Assembly (NCBI RefSeq): GCF_014647835.1
Contig: NZ_BMPY01000002.1
Location: 248,001-312,000, forward strand
From: Microbispora rosea subsp. aerata
GTDB taxonomy: Bacteria > Actinomycetota > Actinomycetes > Streptosporangiales > Streptosporangiaceae
Length of the DNA stretch: 64,000 nt
Direction: 5' to 3'
Part shown: piece by piece, positions 8,283 to 17,199 of the stretch
Layout of the letters: each line of letters starts with the position of its first letter
Position numbering within the stretch: the stretch's first letter is position 1
Translations under genes and position numbers: made by a program
The notes under the pieces: generated by a model
What the model saw: the letters and a program-made list of their open reading frames with translations, nothing else
Told to the model about the DNA's origin: nothing
Databases searched by the model: none

Positions 8283-9776
8283 TCAGCGGGGGCGGCGCAG
8301 CAGGGCGAGGAACATCGCGTCGGTGCCGTGCCGGTGCGGCCAGAACTGCGCGTACGGGCCGTCGCCGAGGCCGGGTGCCTCGGGCAGGAACGCGCGGGCG
8401 TCCAGCACCTCCACGCGGTCGCGCACGTCCTCCACCACCGCCCGGGTCTCGGCCAGGTGCGGCGAGCAGGTCACGTACGCCACCACCCCGCCCGGCCGCA
8501 CGGCCTCCAGCGCCGAGTCGAGCAGCCGCCGCTGCAGCGCGGTGAGCTCGGGGATGCTCCGGGGGTCGCGCCGCCAGCGGGCCTCCGGCCGCCTGCGCAG
8601 GGCGCCGAGCCCGGTGCAGGGGGCGTCGAGCATGACGCGGTCGAACGCGCCGGGCCGCCATGCGGGGCGGGTGCCGTCCGCGGTGATCACCTTCGCCTCG
8701 CGGGTGGTGCCCCACACCAGCCGGGCGCGGTGATACTGCAGGTCGGAGCCGAGCAGCCGGGCGCCCCGCTGCGTCGCCAGCGCGTCGAGCAGCCCGGCTT
8801 TGCCGCCGGGGCCCGCGCACATGTCCAGCCAGGTGGAGTCCCGGTCGAGCGGCACGCGGGTCAGCGCGAGCGCGACGAGCTGGCTGGCCTCGTCCTGCAC
8901 CGCGGCCCGCGCCTCCCCCACCGCGGGGATGGCGCCGGGGTCGCCCTCCGGCAGGTAGGCGGCGTACGGCGAGTAGGCGGCGGGCTCGGCCCCGGCCGCG
9001 ACCAGCTCCTCCACCGTGGCGCGTCCGGGGCGCGCCACCAGGGCCACGCGAGGCCGCTCGTTGTCGGCCTCGAGCAGCGCGGCCGTCTCGTCCACGTCGC
9101 CGCCGACCGCGTCGCGCAGGGCGGTGACGATCCAGCGCGGATGGCTGTAGGTGATCGCGAGGTTGCCGACCGGGTCCTCCTCCCGCGGCGGGGCGACGAT
9201 CTCCAGCCACTGCTCCAGCGTGCGGCCCGCGACCTTGCGCAGCACGGCGTTGGCGTAGCGGGACGGGCCCGCCCCGACCCGCAGCCGTACGAGGTCGATG
9301 GTGGCGCTGACCGCCGCGTGGGGCGGGATCCGCGTGCGCAGAAGCTGGTGGACGCCGAGGCGAACGGCGTCGAGCAGCGGCGGGTCCACCTCCTCCGGCG
9401 GCCGGTCGCTGCACGCGGCGATGACCTCGTCGTAGGTCCCGAGGCCGCGCAGCGTGCCGTACGCCAGCTCGGTGGCGAGGGCCGCGTCGCGGCCGGTGAG
9501 CCGGCGCTGCCGCAGCAGGGTCGGCATGAGCAGGTTGGCGTACGCGTCGCGTTCGTCGACGGCGCGCATCAGGTCGTAGGCGGCGACCCGCGCCTCGTCG
9601 CGGTGCGGCCGCCCGCGGCCCTGCCGGGACGGCTGCCCGTTCCGTGCCGCGTGCGCGGCCGGTCCGCCGTGACCCGCCCTGCCGGTGCGCCCCGGCCGGG
9701 CCTGCCCGGAGCCGCCGCCCTGGCCGCTCCCCCGGCCTCGCCGCGCGCCGCCGCCTTGACCTCTGCCCTGCTTCAC
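8283..9776 (-). CDS. rsmB: 16S rRNA m5C967 methyltransferase RsmB
   Basis: An S-adenosylmethionine-dependent RNA cytosine methyltransferase. A low-complexity Gly/Arg/Gln tail (about the first 50 residues) is followed by a NusB-like helical domain (RVAAYDLMRAVDERDAYANL onward) and the RsmB catalytic domain. Motif IV LDAPCTGLGALRR and motif VI VTCSPHL carry the two catalytic cysteines. I chose the GTG at 9776 because the basic tail resembles those of relatives; an in-frame GTG at 10007 would add 77 residues of repetitive sequence overlapping fmt and cannot be excluded. It is third in the def-fmt-rsmB group. Confidence 0.9.
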   Translation of the reverse strand: MKQGRGQGGGARRGRGSGQGGGSGQARPGRTGRAGHGGPAAHAARNGQPSRQGRGRPHRDEARVAAYDLMRAVDERDAYANLLMPTLLRQRRLTGRDAALATELAYGTLRGLGTYDEVIAACSDRPPEEVDPPLLDAVRLGVHQLLRTRIPPHAAVSATIDLVRLRVGAGPSRYANAVLRKVAGRTLEQWLEIVAPPREEDPVGNLAITYSHPRWIVTALRDAVGGDVDETAALLEADNERPRVALVARPGRATVEELVAAGAEPAAYSPYAAYLPEGDPGAIPAVGEARAAVQDEASQLVALALTRVPLDRDSTWLDMCAGPGGKAGLLDALATQRGARLLGSDLQYHRARLVWGTTREAKVITADGTRPAWRPGAFDRVMLDAPCTGLGALRRRPEARWRRDPRSIPELTALQRRLLDSALEAVRPGGVVAYVTCSPHLAETRAVVEDVRDRVEVLDARAFLPEAPGLGDGPYAQFWPHRHGTDAMFLALLRRPR

Positions 9777-9990
9777 CGTGTCACCCTCGACCCTGCCAAC
9801 GCTCAACTCCGCCGTCTGCCGATCCGCCGTCTTGGCGGTCCTCTCGCCGCCGCGCGCCCCCTGCCGATCCCCCTCATGGGATGGAAGCGTGACGGCCCGC
9901 GCACCCTCTCCTGGCGTGGTTGCCCGCCCGTCCTCTCCCGGCGTGACGGCCCGCGCGCCCTTCGCGGCGCGGGTGGTGGGGACGCCCCCT
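9777..9990. repeat. Short degenerate repeats between fmt and rsmB
   Basis: This gap holds repeated pieces such as GTGACGGCCCGCGC (near 9889 and 9941) and TCTCC(T/C)GGCGTG (near 9906 and 9935). It is open in the rsmB frame, so it could be an N-terminal extension of that protein, but its simple composition suggests noncoding drift. Confidence 0.45.
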
Positions 9991-10920
9991 TCAGACCAGG
10001 GTCTCACCGCCCGTGAAGCGGACGCCGCGGCCCCACTCGGCGGCGGTCATCTGCCGCTTGCCCTGCGGCTGCACCTCGCCGAGCTCGACGGGGTGGGTGC
10101 CGGTCCCGACGAGGACGGACTTCCGCGTGGCCGCGATCTCCCCGGGGGCGAGCTTGTCCGCGTCGGGCGCGAGCCACACCGGGCCGATCTTCACCCGCTG
10201 GCCGCGGAACTCGGTCCAGGCGCCGGGGGCCGGAGTGCAGGCCCGCACCAGCCGGTCCACACGCATCGCGGGCGCGGTCCAGTCGATCCTGGCGTCCTCG
10301 ACGGTGATCTTCGGGGCCAGGCTGACGCCGTCCGCGGGCTGCGGGCGCGCCTCGATCGTGCCGTCCTCGACGCCGTCGAGCGTGGCGAGCAGCAGGCCCG
10401 CGCCGGCCTCCGCGAGCCGGGCGAGCAGCGCGCCGCTGGTGTCGCCGGGCCGGATCGGCTCGGTGAGCACGCCGAACACCGGTCCCGCGTCCAGCTCCTT
10501 GACGATGCGGAAGGTCGAGGCGCCGGTGACGTCGTCGCCGTGCAGGACGGCGTGCTGCACGGGCGCCGCGCCGCGCCAGGCCGGCAGCACCGAGAAGTGC
10601 AGGTTGATCCACCCGTGCGGGGGGATGTCGAGCGCCGCCTGCGGCAGCAGGGCGCCGTACGCGACGACCGGGCAGCAGTCGGGGCCGATCGCCCGCAGCC
10701 GGTCGAGGAACTCGGGGTCCCCGGCCTTCGCCGGTTTGAGCACCTCGATGCCCGCCTCCTCCGCGAGCCGGGCCACCGGGCTCGGGTGGACCTTGCGCCC
10801 CCGGCCCGACTGCGCGTCCGGGCGGGTCACCACGGCCGCCACCTCGTGGCGGGGCGAGTCCAGCAGGGCGCGCAGCGACGGGAGCGCGGTGTCGGGCGTG
10901 CCGGCGAAGACCAGGCGCAC
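9991..10920 (-). CDS. fmt: Methionyl-tRNA formyltransferase
   Basis: A 309-residue enzyme that formylates initiator Met-tRNA using 10-formyltetrahydrofolate. The N-terminal [15 protein letters not shown] and the catalytic region [16 protein letters not shown] (Asn, His) followed by ELDAGPVF (Asp side) are as expected, and a C-terminal OB-type domain follows. The GTG at 10920 overlaps the def stop codon by one base (TAGTG), which shows tight coupling; a longer start at 10986 would lie inside def and is rejected. With def it supplies formylation and deformylation of nascent proteins. Confidence 0.95.
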   Translation of the reverse strand: MRLVFAGTPDTALPSLRALLDSPRHEVAAVVTRPDAQSGRGRKVHPSPVARLAEEAGIEVLKPAKAGDPEFLDRLRAIGPDCCPVVAYGALLPQAALDIPPHGWINLHFSVLPAWRGAAPVQHAVLHGDDVTGASTFRIVKELDAGPVFGVLTEPIRPGDTSGALLARLAEAGAGLLLATLDGVEDGTIEARPQPADGVSLAPKITVEDARIDWTAPAMRVDRLVRACTPAPGAWTEFRGQRVKIGPVWLAPDADKLAPGEIAATRKSVLVGTGTHPVELGEVQPQGKRQMTAAEWGRGVRFTGGETLV

Positions 10921-11468
10921 TACAGGGCCTTTCCGTGCGTGGCGTGCGGCGAGATCTTCACCACCGGCGCCGACAGGCCGCTCCACTCGGCCTCGCGGAT
11001 CGCCTTCATGGCGAGCTTGCGCTGCTTGGGGTCCATCCGGTCGATGAACAGCACGCCGTTCAGGTGGTCGGTCTCGTGCTGGAAGCAGCGGGCCATGAGG
11101 TCGGTGCCCTCGATCGTCACCGGCTCGCCGTACATGTTGAAGCCCTTGGCCACCGCCCTGATCGCGCGGGGCGTCGGGAAGCTCAGGCCGGGGAAGGACA
11201 GGCAGCCCTCCTCGCCCTCCTCGTCGATCTCGTTGCCGAGGTCGAGCTCGGGGTTGACGAGGTGACCGAGCTGCTCGTCCACGTAGTAGGTGAACACGCG
11301 CAGGCCGACGCCGATCTGCGGCGCGGCCAGGCCGGCGCCGGGCGCGTCCATCATCGTGTCGGTCAGGTCCTTGACGAGCTTGCGCAGTTCCTTGTCGAAG
11401 TCGACCACCGGCTCGGCCGGGGTGCGCAGCACCGGGTCGCCGAACAGGCGGATCGGCTGAATGGCCAA
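10920..11468 (-). CDS. def: Peptide deformylase
   Basis: A 182-residue metalloenzyme that removes the formyl group from new N-termini. The three diagnostic motifs are complete: [10 protein letters not shown] (motif 1), EGCLSFP (motif 2, metal-binding cysteine) and QHETDHLNG (motif 3, metal-binding histidines and catalytic glutamate). I use the TTG at 11468, which has GGAG about nine bases upstream and gives the normal N-terminus [16 protein letters not shown]. It leads the def-fmt-rsmB group. Confidence 0.95.
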   Translation of the reverse strand: MAIQPIRLFGDPVLRTPAEPVVDFDKELRKLVKDLTDTMMDAPGAGLAAPQIGVGLRVFTYYVDEQLGHLVNPELDLGNEIDEEGEEGCLSFPGLSFPTPRAIRAVAKGFNMYGEPVTIEGTDLMARCFQHETDHLNGVLFIDRMDPKQRKLAMKAIREAEWSGLSAPVVKISPHATHGKAL

Positions 11469-11516
11469 GGGTTGGCTCCGTTCACGCGCGCGTACATGAG
11501 GAAGGATCACCCCAGT

Positions 11517-12758
11517 CTACGGGCGCGAACGCACCTTCATCGCCGTCTTCCTGGCGGTCTTCGCGATCAGCGGATCGGGGTGGTGCCTGCCGAGCATCTC
11601 CAGCACCGCGAGGGCGTCGGGGTGATCCGCCTTGCCCATTTCGGGCACCAGGGTGAGCAGGTCTTCGCCGAGGAGGTCGAAATGGGCCACCGAGTCGACC
11701 GGGGCGCCGATGTAGAGCAGGGCGGCGAGGGTGTCGACCGCCACCCAGGCTCCGTCGCCCGGGCCGAGCGCCGGGGCCTCCAGGTCCCGCACGCCCAGCC
11801 AGGCCGCGGCGTAACGCCACATCATCGGCTCGTCGAGCGCCTCGCGTACGGCCTGCTCCGCCTCCGGGCCCAGCTCCTCCAGCACGGTCCCGGCGGTGCC
11901 GCGCTGGGCGGCGTTGCCGGACGCGGCGATCTTGATGAGCTCGCGCGCCGCGTCCTCCGGCACCCGGCGCTCCAGCCAGAGCGTGGCGGCGCTGGCGGAG
12001 GCCCGCCCGCTCAGCATGGCGTCGATGAGATCGGCGGCGCCCAGCTCGGCGAGCGCGGCCACCTCGCCGAGGGACGGCGCGTCGTGGCCCTCCCTGAGCA
12101 GGTCGCGGCGCACCGCCCACACGCCCGGCTGGGTGAGCCGCACCAGCTCGCCGGTCAGCTCGATGAGCCCGCAATACTCCAGCAGCGCCATGGCCGACGC
12201 CAGCTCCCCCGGCAGGGTCATCCGCAGCCGCCGCAGGTCGGCGGGGCGCGCCTCGCAGCCCACCTCGTGGGCCTGGAGGATGCCGCCGGCCAGGGCGGCG
12301 AGCGGCATGCCCTCACGGACCGAGTAGATCGTCGCGAGGATCTCGGTCAGGTGCTCGTCGATGACCGCCGACCCGGTCAGGCCCTCCTCGGTGCGGTCGA
12401 GCACGTCCATGACCACGCCGTCCCAGAACTCCATGGGGTCGGGCACGCCGGGCCCGGGGCGGGCGCCCCGGCGGGTGACCTCCACGAGGCGCCCGTTGAC
12501 CGCGACCACCCACAGCAGGCGCAGCCGGCCGGCCTCCAGGCCGAGCTCGGCGACCGCCGCCTCGGCCTCCGCGGGGTGCGGCAGCCCCTGCTCGGTGACC
12601 TCGCAGACACCCCGGGGGGAGGCCGCCGAGCGGGCCGCGACCCACTCGGCGAGACGGCGGGCGTCCCGTACGAGCGGGACCTCCCGCACCACCCGGACGA
12701 GCTCCTCGTCGGGGGCGATGTCGACCGGCGGGAAGGTGAGCACGTCGCTGTCGGCCAT
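11517..12758 (-). CDS. Unknown protein, paralogue of the next gene
   Basis: A 413-residue, mostly helical acidic protein that I do not recognise. It shares a layout with the adjacent 555-residue protein: a VREVPLVRDARRLAEWV-like segment near the N-terminus, LTGSAVIDEHLTEIL in the middle, repeated helical units resembling HEAT-type scaffolds, and a C-terminal block with HPDALAVLEMLG followed by AKTARKTAMKVRSR. No signal peptide, membrane segment or catalytic motif is visible. It lies 24 bases behind its paralogue and 48 bases before def, so the pair may be co-transcribed with the translation genes. The basic C-terminal tail could contact nucleic acid, but that is a guess. Confidence 0.8.
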   Translation of the reverse strand: MADSDVLTFPPVDIAPDEELVRVVREVPLVRDARRLAEWVAARSAASPRGVCEVTEQGLPHPAEAEAAVAELGLEAGRLRLLWVVAVNGRLVEVTRRGARPGPGVPDPMEFWDGVVMDVLDRTEEGLTGSAVIDEHLTEILATIYSVREGMPLAALAGGILQAHEVGCEARPADLRRLRMTLPGELASAMALLEYCGLIELTGELVRLTQPGVWAVRRDLLREGHDAPSLGEVAALAELGAADLIDAMLSGRASASAATLWLERRVPEDAARELIKIAASGNAAQRGTAGTVLEELGPEAEQAVREALDEPMMWRYAAAWLGVRDLEAPALGPGDGAWVAVDTLAALLYIGAPVDSVAHFDLLGEDLLTLVPEMGKADHPDALAVLEMLGRHHPDPLIAKTARKTAMKVRSRP

Positions 12759-12781
12759 TCCAGCAACTTACTGCACAGCAG

Positions 12782-14449
12782 TCACCTGATGCCCCGCGAA
12801 CGAGCCTTGAAAGCCGCTTTCCGGGCGGCCTTGGCCGCCGCCTGGTCGGTCAGCGTGCTGCCCAGCAGCTCGAGAACCTCGACCACGTCGGGGTGGTCCA
12901 CCCGCCACATGTCCTCGATGAGGTGGACGGGCGGCCCCGAGGCCGCGATGTTCTCCGCGAAGATCTCCGGGTCGGCCTCGGCCGCGGGCAGCGCCAGCGC
13001 GAGCATGTCGACGCTCACCCACAGCAGCTCCTCGGGGGTGAGCGCGGGCGCGTCCAGGCCGCGCGAGGACAGCCAGTGGATGGCGTGCGGGCGGAGCTCG
13101 GCGTCGTCCAGGTAGGCCCGCACGGCCGGCGCCGCCTCCACGCCCAGCCGGTCCACGATGGTCACCGCGACCCCGCGCACCTCCGCCGGGGCGCCGGCCA
13201 CGGCGGCGAGCAGCTCCGCCGCCGCCTGCTCGGGCGTGCGCCGCGACAGCCACTCGGCGATGTCCCGCTCGGCCGCCTCGTCGGTGACGCCGTCGCTGAT
13301 CAGGCCGGCGATCAGCCCGCTCGCGTCGCCCTCGGCCGGGGCGGGCGCGAGCGGCGCGTCCAGGCCCATGCCGGCGTACAGCTCCCGCAGGCCCCACAGG
13401 GCGTGCGGGGTCAGGGCCAGGCCGTCCTCGGTGCGCTGGATCGTTCCCGCGTACTCCAGGGCGGTCAGCGCCTCGTCCAGCCCGCCCACCGGCCGCCCCG
13501 CGGCCGCCTCTCGAAGGTAGTCGGCGAGCGCGTCCACCGGGACGGGCGACTGGAGCCGGTAGAGCAGGTCGTGGATCTGGGACATGCCCTCGTCCACCAC
13601 CGCCTCCCCGGTGAGCGCCCCGGGCCGTTCGACGAGGAACTCCAGCGTCCCCCGCCACAGGTCGAGCAGCTCCTCCTCGCCGCGCGCGTCCAGCTCGCGG
13701 AACCTCTCCCCGGTCGCGACGGCGGTGCCGTCGAGCCGGGCGAGGCCGAGGTCGAGCGCGAGGCGCCAGGCCGTCTGCGGGCGCTCGACGCCGAGCTCGG
13801 CCGTGCACGCCCGCGCGTCCTTGACCCGCATCGTGCGGCGCGTGGTCGCGGTGCGCCCGCCCTCCACCAGCCACGCCACCACCCGGTGGGCGTCGCGCAG
13901 CAGCGGCGCCTCGCGCACGGCGCGCGCCACCTCCTCGCGCGGCGCGAGCCGTACGGGCGGCAGGGGCGCGCAGCCGGGACCGTCGACGGCGTCGCCGCCG
14001 GTCCCCGCCCCGGCCCGCGCGTCCCGGGCCGCGTCGAGCTCCAGGGAGTCGGGCCCGATGGCGCTGAACAGGCTCTTGGCCATGCCGAACTTGGACGTGT
14101 CGGCGAGCGCCCGCGGCATCTCGGGTTCGATGCGGTCGATGGTCTCCCGCATGGCGGCGGCCGTCTCGCTGCCGATCTCGCCCGTGTCCAGCAGGAACTC
14201 GACCAGTGTGCGCGCCGCGGCGACCGTCTCCGGTGCGCTCTCCGGCGGCGCGATGACCTTGCGCGGGTAGATCTCCAGCAGGAGCTCCTCGAAGGTGCCC
14301 GGCCGGAAATCCCCCAGTTCGTTCACCTCCAGGTAGTCGCTGGCGTAGTCGCACAGCAGACGTACCTCGTCGACGTCGACCTCGACGTCCCGCTCGCGCC
14401 CCCAGGCACGCAGGCTGTCGATGGCCCGGTTCACCCATTCGATCGACAC
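12782..14449 (-). CDS. Unknown protein, larger member of the paralogous pair
   Basis: A 555-residue protein of unknown function starting at GTG 14449. An extra N-terminal helical domain of about 150 residues (beginning SIEWVNRAIDSLRAWGRE) precedes the part shared with the next gene: VREAPLLRDAHRVVAWL, LTGEAVVDEGMSQIHDLLY, and the C-terminal HPDVVEVLELLG with AKAARKAAFKARSRG. The two genes therefore come from a duplication. It is probably cytoplasmic. It lies 40 bases beyond the end of priA on the same strand, suggesting read-through from priA. Confidence 0.82.
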   Translation of the reverse strand: MSIEWVNRAIDSLRAWGRERDVEVDVDEVRLLCDYASDYLEVNELGDFRPGTFEELLLEIYPRKVIAPPESAPETVAAARTLVEFLLDTGEIGSETAAAMRETIDRIEPEMPRALADTSKFGMAKSLFSAIGPDSLELDAARDARAGAGTGGDAVDGPGCAPLPPVRLAPREEVARAVREAPLLRDAHRVVAWLVEGGRTATTRRTMRVKDARACTAELGVERPQTAWRLALDLGLARLDGTAVATGERFRELDARGEEELLDLWRGTLEFLVERPGALTGEAVVDEGMSQIHDLLYRLQSPVPVDALADYLREAAAGRPVGGLDEALTALEYAGTIQRTEDGLALTPHALWGLRELYAGMGLDAPLAPAPAEGDASGLIAGLISDGVTDEAAERDIAEWLSRRTPEQAAAELLAAVAGAPAEVRGVAVTIVDRLGVEAAPAVRAYLDDAELRPHAIHWLSSRGLDAPALTPEELLWVSVDMLALALPAAEADPEIFAENIAASGPPVHLIEDMWRVDHPDVVEVLELLGSTLTDQAAAKAARKAAFKARSRGIR

Positions 14450-14489
14450 ACAGGCACGCTAACGGCTCGCTTTGTGCGAGGCGAATCGG

Positions 14490-17054
14490 TCAGATGAGGT
14501 CGAGCGGATCAATGTTCACACGTACCACCTCCGGCGCCTTGCGCGCGGAGCGAACACCGGACGCGCCCTTGAGCGCGCGGGCGAGCGCGGACCCGAGGCG
14601 GCGGGGCACCCGGATCATGGCCCGCTCCAGCCCGCCGTCCACCGGCACCGGTCCCAGCACCTGAGCTTCCGCGGGCAGCGTCGCGTCCGCCAGCGTCTCC
14701 CTGACCGCCGCCGCCGAGCCGGTCAGCGTGGCCATCCGCACGGCGGGGGGAAAGCCCAGCTCGGCCCGCTCGCCGAGCTCCCGTTCGGCGAAGGTGACGG
14801 GGTCCCAGCGCAGCAGGGCCTGCACGGCGGGCAGCGCGGCGTCGGCCAGGACGACCAGCTCCCCCGCCGGCCGCAGCAGGGCCGCGGCGTTCATCCAGCG
14901 CCGCAGGGTCTCCTCGGCCGCGCGCAGGTCGGGGCGGCCCAGCAGCGCCCATCCGTCGAGCAGCACGGCCGCGGCGTAGCCGCCGTCCGGCACCGGCTCG
15001 GCCCCCGGGGTGGCCACGACGAGCGCCGGTGTGCCGCTCACCGTGGCGAGGACGCCGTCGCGCCCGCTCGTGCGCACGGCCACCGAAGGAAACGCGCGGC
15101 CCAGCTCCTCCGCGGTGCGCCGCGCGCCCACGACGACGGCCCGCACGCCGGTCCCGCCGCAGGACGGGCAGCGCCAGTCGCCGGCGATCCGGCCGCACCA
15201 GCGGCAGTACGGCACGGCGTGCCCGCCGCGCAGCGCGAGCGGTCCCGAGCACACCGGCCCCGGGGCGAGGAGCCCGGGGGCCGCGGCGTCCGCGAGCGCC
15301 GGGTCCGTGAGCATCCCCGCCGTGCCGCCCGCCGCACGACCACCCCTGCCCGAGTGGGCGCCGTGCGCACCGGTCCGATGGCCCGCGCCCGGTCCGCCGC
15401 GATCCCGCGCGTCGCCCCGGCGTGCCGCCGCGCCCCCCGGCCCCATCGGGGCGGCCCCGGGCGACGGGGGCGCCTGCGGCAGGCCCGAGCAGCGGGCGGG
15501 AGCGCGGCAGTGGCGGCACGCGAGCGCGGGCAGGTAGCCCCGGCGCGGCACCTGGACGAGCACCGGCCCGTGCGCCAGCCCCTCCCGCAGCGCCCGCCAC
15601 GCGATGCTGGGCAGGCGGGCGGCCCTGGCCGCCTGGTCGCGGGCGAGCTCCGCGTCGTCGCCGGCCGGGCGCACCCGGGGGGCGCGCGCCCTGACCGCCG
15701 CCCGATGGGGGACGAGCGGGGCCGCCCAGCCGGTCTCGACGAGCGCCGTCGCCTCGGCGGTGCGGGCGTATCCGCCGACGAGCAGGCCCGCCCCGGCCTG
15801 GTGCGCGCGCAGGCCGAGGACCTCCCGCGCGTGCGGGTAGGGCGCGTGGCGCTCGGCGTGCAGGTCGTCGCCGTCGTCCCAGATGACCGCCAGCCCGAGC
15901 CGGGCCACCGGCGCGTACGCCGCGGGGCGGTTGCCCACCACGATCATGACCTCGCCGCGCAGCGCCTTGAGCCAGCGCCGGTAACGTTCCGCGGGCCCGA
16001 GGTCCGCCGTGATCGCCACGTGCGGCGTCTCCCCCAGGGCCGCGGTCACCAGCGCCACGTCCTTGCCGTCGGGCACCACCACCACGACGCCCCGGCCGCC
16101 GTCCACCGTCGCCCGCGCGGCCGCCGCGACGGCGTGCGGCCACGACGGCCCGGCGGCGTCCGTGCCGGGCAGGGCCGTCCACACCGCGCGCGGCGCCCTG
16201 CCCTCGGCCAGCGCCTCGAGGAAGGACTCGCCCGCCGGGTAGGCCCTCCACGCGTCCCCGTACGCCCGCGCCGCCCGTCGTCCCGCCGTCTCCGGCGACG
16301 CGGTCTCCCCGTGCCGCGCGCCGTCCGCCGGCGCTGTGGCTTCACCGGCGGCGGGCCCGTGCGTGTCTCGGTGGGCCGCGCCCCCGTGGGGCGTGTTCTC
16401 CCGGGCCGGCTCCGAAGCCGCGCCTCGCCGGTCCTCGGCGGAGCCCGGCCGCGGGTCGGCGGCCTCCGCCGTCCCCCGTACGGGGGTGTCCCCGGCGCCG
16501 GAGCCGGGGGGCACCGCTCGGGCGGGGGTCCTCGCCTCGGCCTCGACCCGGGCGTGGCGCGGCGGGACGGCCAGGCGCAGGACGTCCGGCATGGTCCCCG
16601 CGTAGCGGTCGGCCACGGCGCGGGCCAGGCGGGCGATCTCGGGGGTGAGGACGGGCTCGGAGGAGACCACCCGCTCCAGGAAGGACAACCGGCCCGCGTG
16701 CTCGCTCTCGGCCAGCCGTTCGAGCAGGTAGCCGTCGGCGAGCTGGCCGGCGAAGCGGACGCGCACCCGGCAGCCCGGCACCGCCTCCGCGTCCATCGTG
16801 GAGGGGACGAGGTAGTCGAAGGGCCGGTCGAGATGCGGCAGCGGGGTGTCCACGACGACCCGGGCGACCGGCAGGTTCGGCGCCGCCTCACGGGCGCCTT
16901 TCGCGGCGGCCCGCGTCCGTCCCGCGCTCCCGCCCGCCCGCGCCGAGCCGTCCCCCGGGGCTCGCGCGGCTGCCCCGCGCGGCCTCCCGGCGGCGCCCGG
17001 GGGCACCGGGAGCAGCGCCTCCTGCGGGTGCGGGACGCGGGTCGGCTCGGTCAC
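14490..17054 (-). CDS. priA: PriA-like primosomal protein without helicase motifs
   Basis: An 854-residue relative of the replication-restart protein PriA. The N-terminal DNA-binding domain (VARVVVDTPLPHLDRPFDYLVP), zinc-binding cysteine pairs (CRHCRAPARC, YCRWCG, CPSCGG) and the C-terminal domain ending in EVVRVNIDPLDLI are present. The ATPase core is decayed: no GxGKT/S Walker A is found, and the DEAH box position reads WDDGDD. This loss is known for actinobacterial PriA proteins, which are thought to work only as loading scaffolds. Two low-complexity insertions (about residues 180-265 and 500-560) make it longer than usual. Confidence 0.9.
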   Translation of the reverse strand: MTEPTRVPHPQEALLPVPPGAAGRPRGAAARAPGDGSARAGGSAGRTRAAAKGAREAAPNLPVARVVVDTPLPHLDRPFDYLVPSTMDAEAVPGCRVRVRFAGQLADGYLLERLAESEHAGRLSFLERVVSSEPVLTPEIARLARAVADRYAGTMPDVLRLAVPPRHARVEAEARTPARAVPPGSGAGDTPVRGTAEAADPRPGSAEDRRGAASEPARENTPHGGAAHRDTHGPAAGEATAPADGARHGETASPETAGRRAARAYGDAWRAYPAGESFLEALAEGRAPRAVWTALPGTDAAGPSWPHAVAAAARATVDGGRGVVVVVPDGKDVALVTAALGETPHVAITADLGPAERYRRWLKALRGEVMIVVGNRPAAYAPVARLGLAVIWDDGDDLHAERHAPYPHAREVLGLRAHQAGAGLLVGGYARTAEATALVETGWAAPLVPHRAAVRARAPRVRPAGDDAELARDQAARAARLPSIAWRALREGLAHGPVLVQVPRRGYLPALACRHCRAPARCSGLPQAPPSPGAAPMGPGGAAARRGDARDRGGPGAGHRTGAHGAHSGRGGRAAGGTAGMLTDPALADAAAPGLLAPGPVCSGPLALRGGHAVPYCRWCGRIAGDWRCPSCGGTGVRAVVVGARRTAEELGRAFPSVAVRTSGRDGVLATVSGTPALVVATPGAEPVPDGGYAAAVLLDGWALLGRPDLRAAEETLRRWMNAAALLRPAGELVVLADAALPAVQALLRWDPVTFAERELGERAELGFPPAVRMATLTGSAAAVRETLADATLPAEAQVLGPVPVDGGLERAMIRVPRRLGSALARALKGASGVRSARKAPEVVRVNIDPLDLI

Positions 17055-17091
17055 GGTTACGTCCTACCAGACCCGGCCGGCCGCAATCGCA

Positions 17092-17129
17092 CGTACGCCC
17101 GCCGCCTGTGGACAAGCGGCGGGCGTACG
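17092..17129 (-). terminator. Perfect 14-bp hairpin after metK
   Basis: CGTACGCCCGCCGC pairs perfectly with GCGGCGGGCGTACG across a 10-base loop. It lies between metK and priA and is the likely metK terminator, although no T-run follows, as is common in GC-rich actinomycetes. Confidence 0.75.
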
Positions 17130-17133
17130 CGGA

Positions 17134-17161
17134 CGGCGCCCGCCGTGGGGGGCGGGCGCCG
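17134..17161 (-). terminator. Second hairpin of a tandem pair after metK
   Basis: CGGCGCCCGCC and GGCGGGCGCCG form an 11-bp perfect stem with a six-base loop. It precedes the 14-bp hairpin in the metK transcript, so the two make a tandem terminator. Confidence 0.7.
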
Positions 17162-17199
17162 CCGGGGCGACCGTGGTCGCGATGCTCGTCAGGAGCGGG

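Noticed and set aside
9777-10007. N-terminal extension of RsmB to 10007
   Set aside because: The extra 77 residues are repetitive, overlap fmt and do not resemble the NusB-like domain; kept only as an alternative start.
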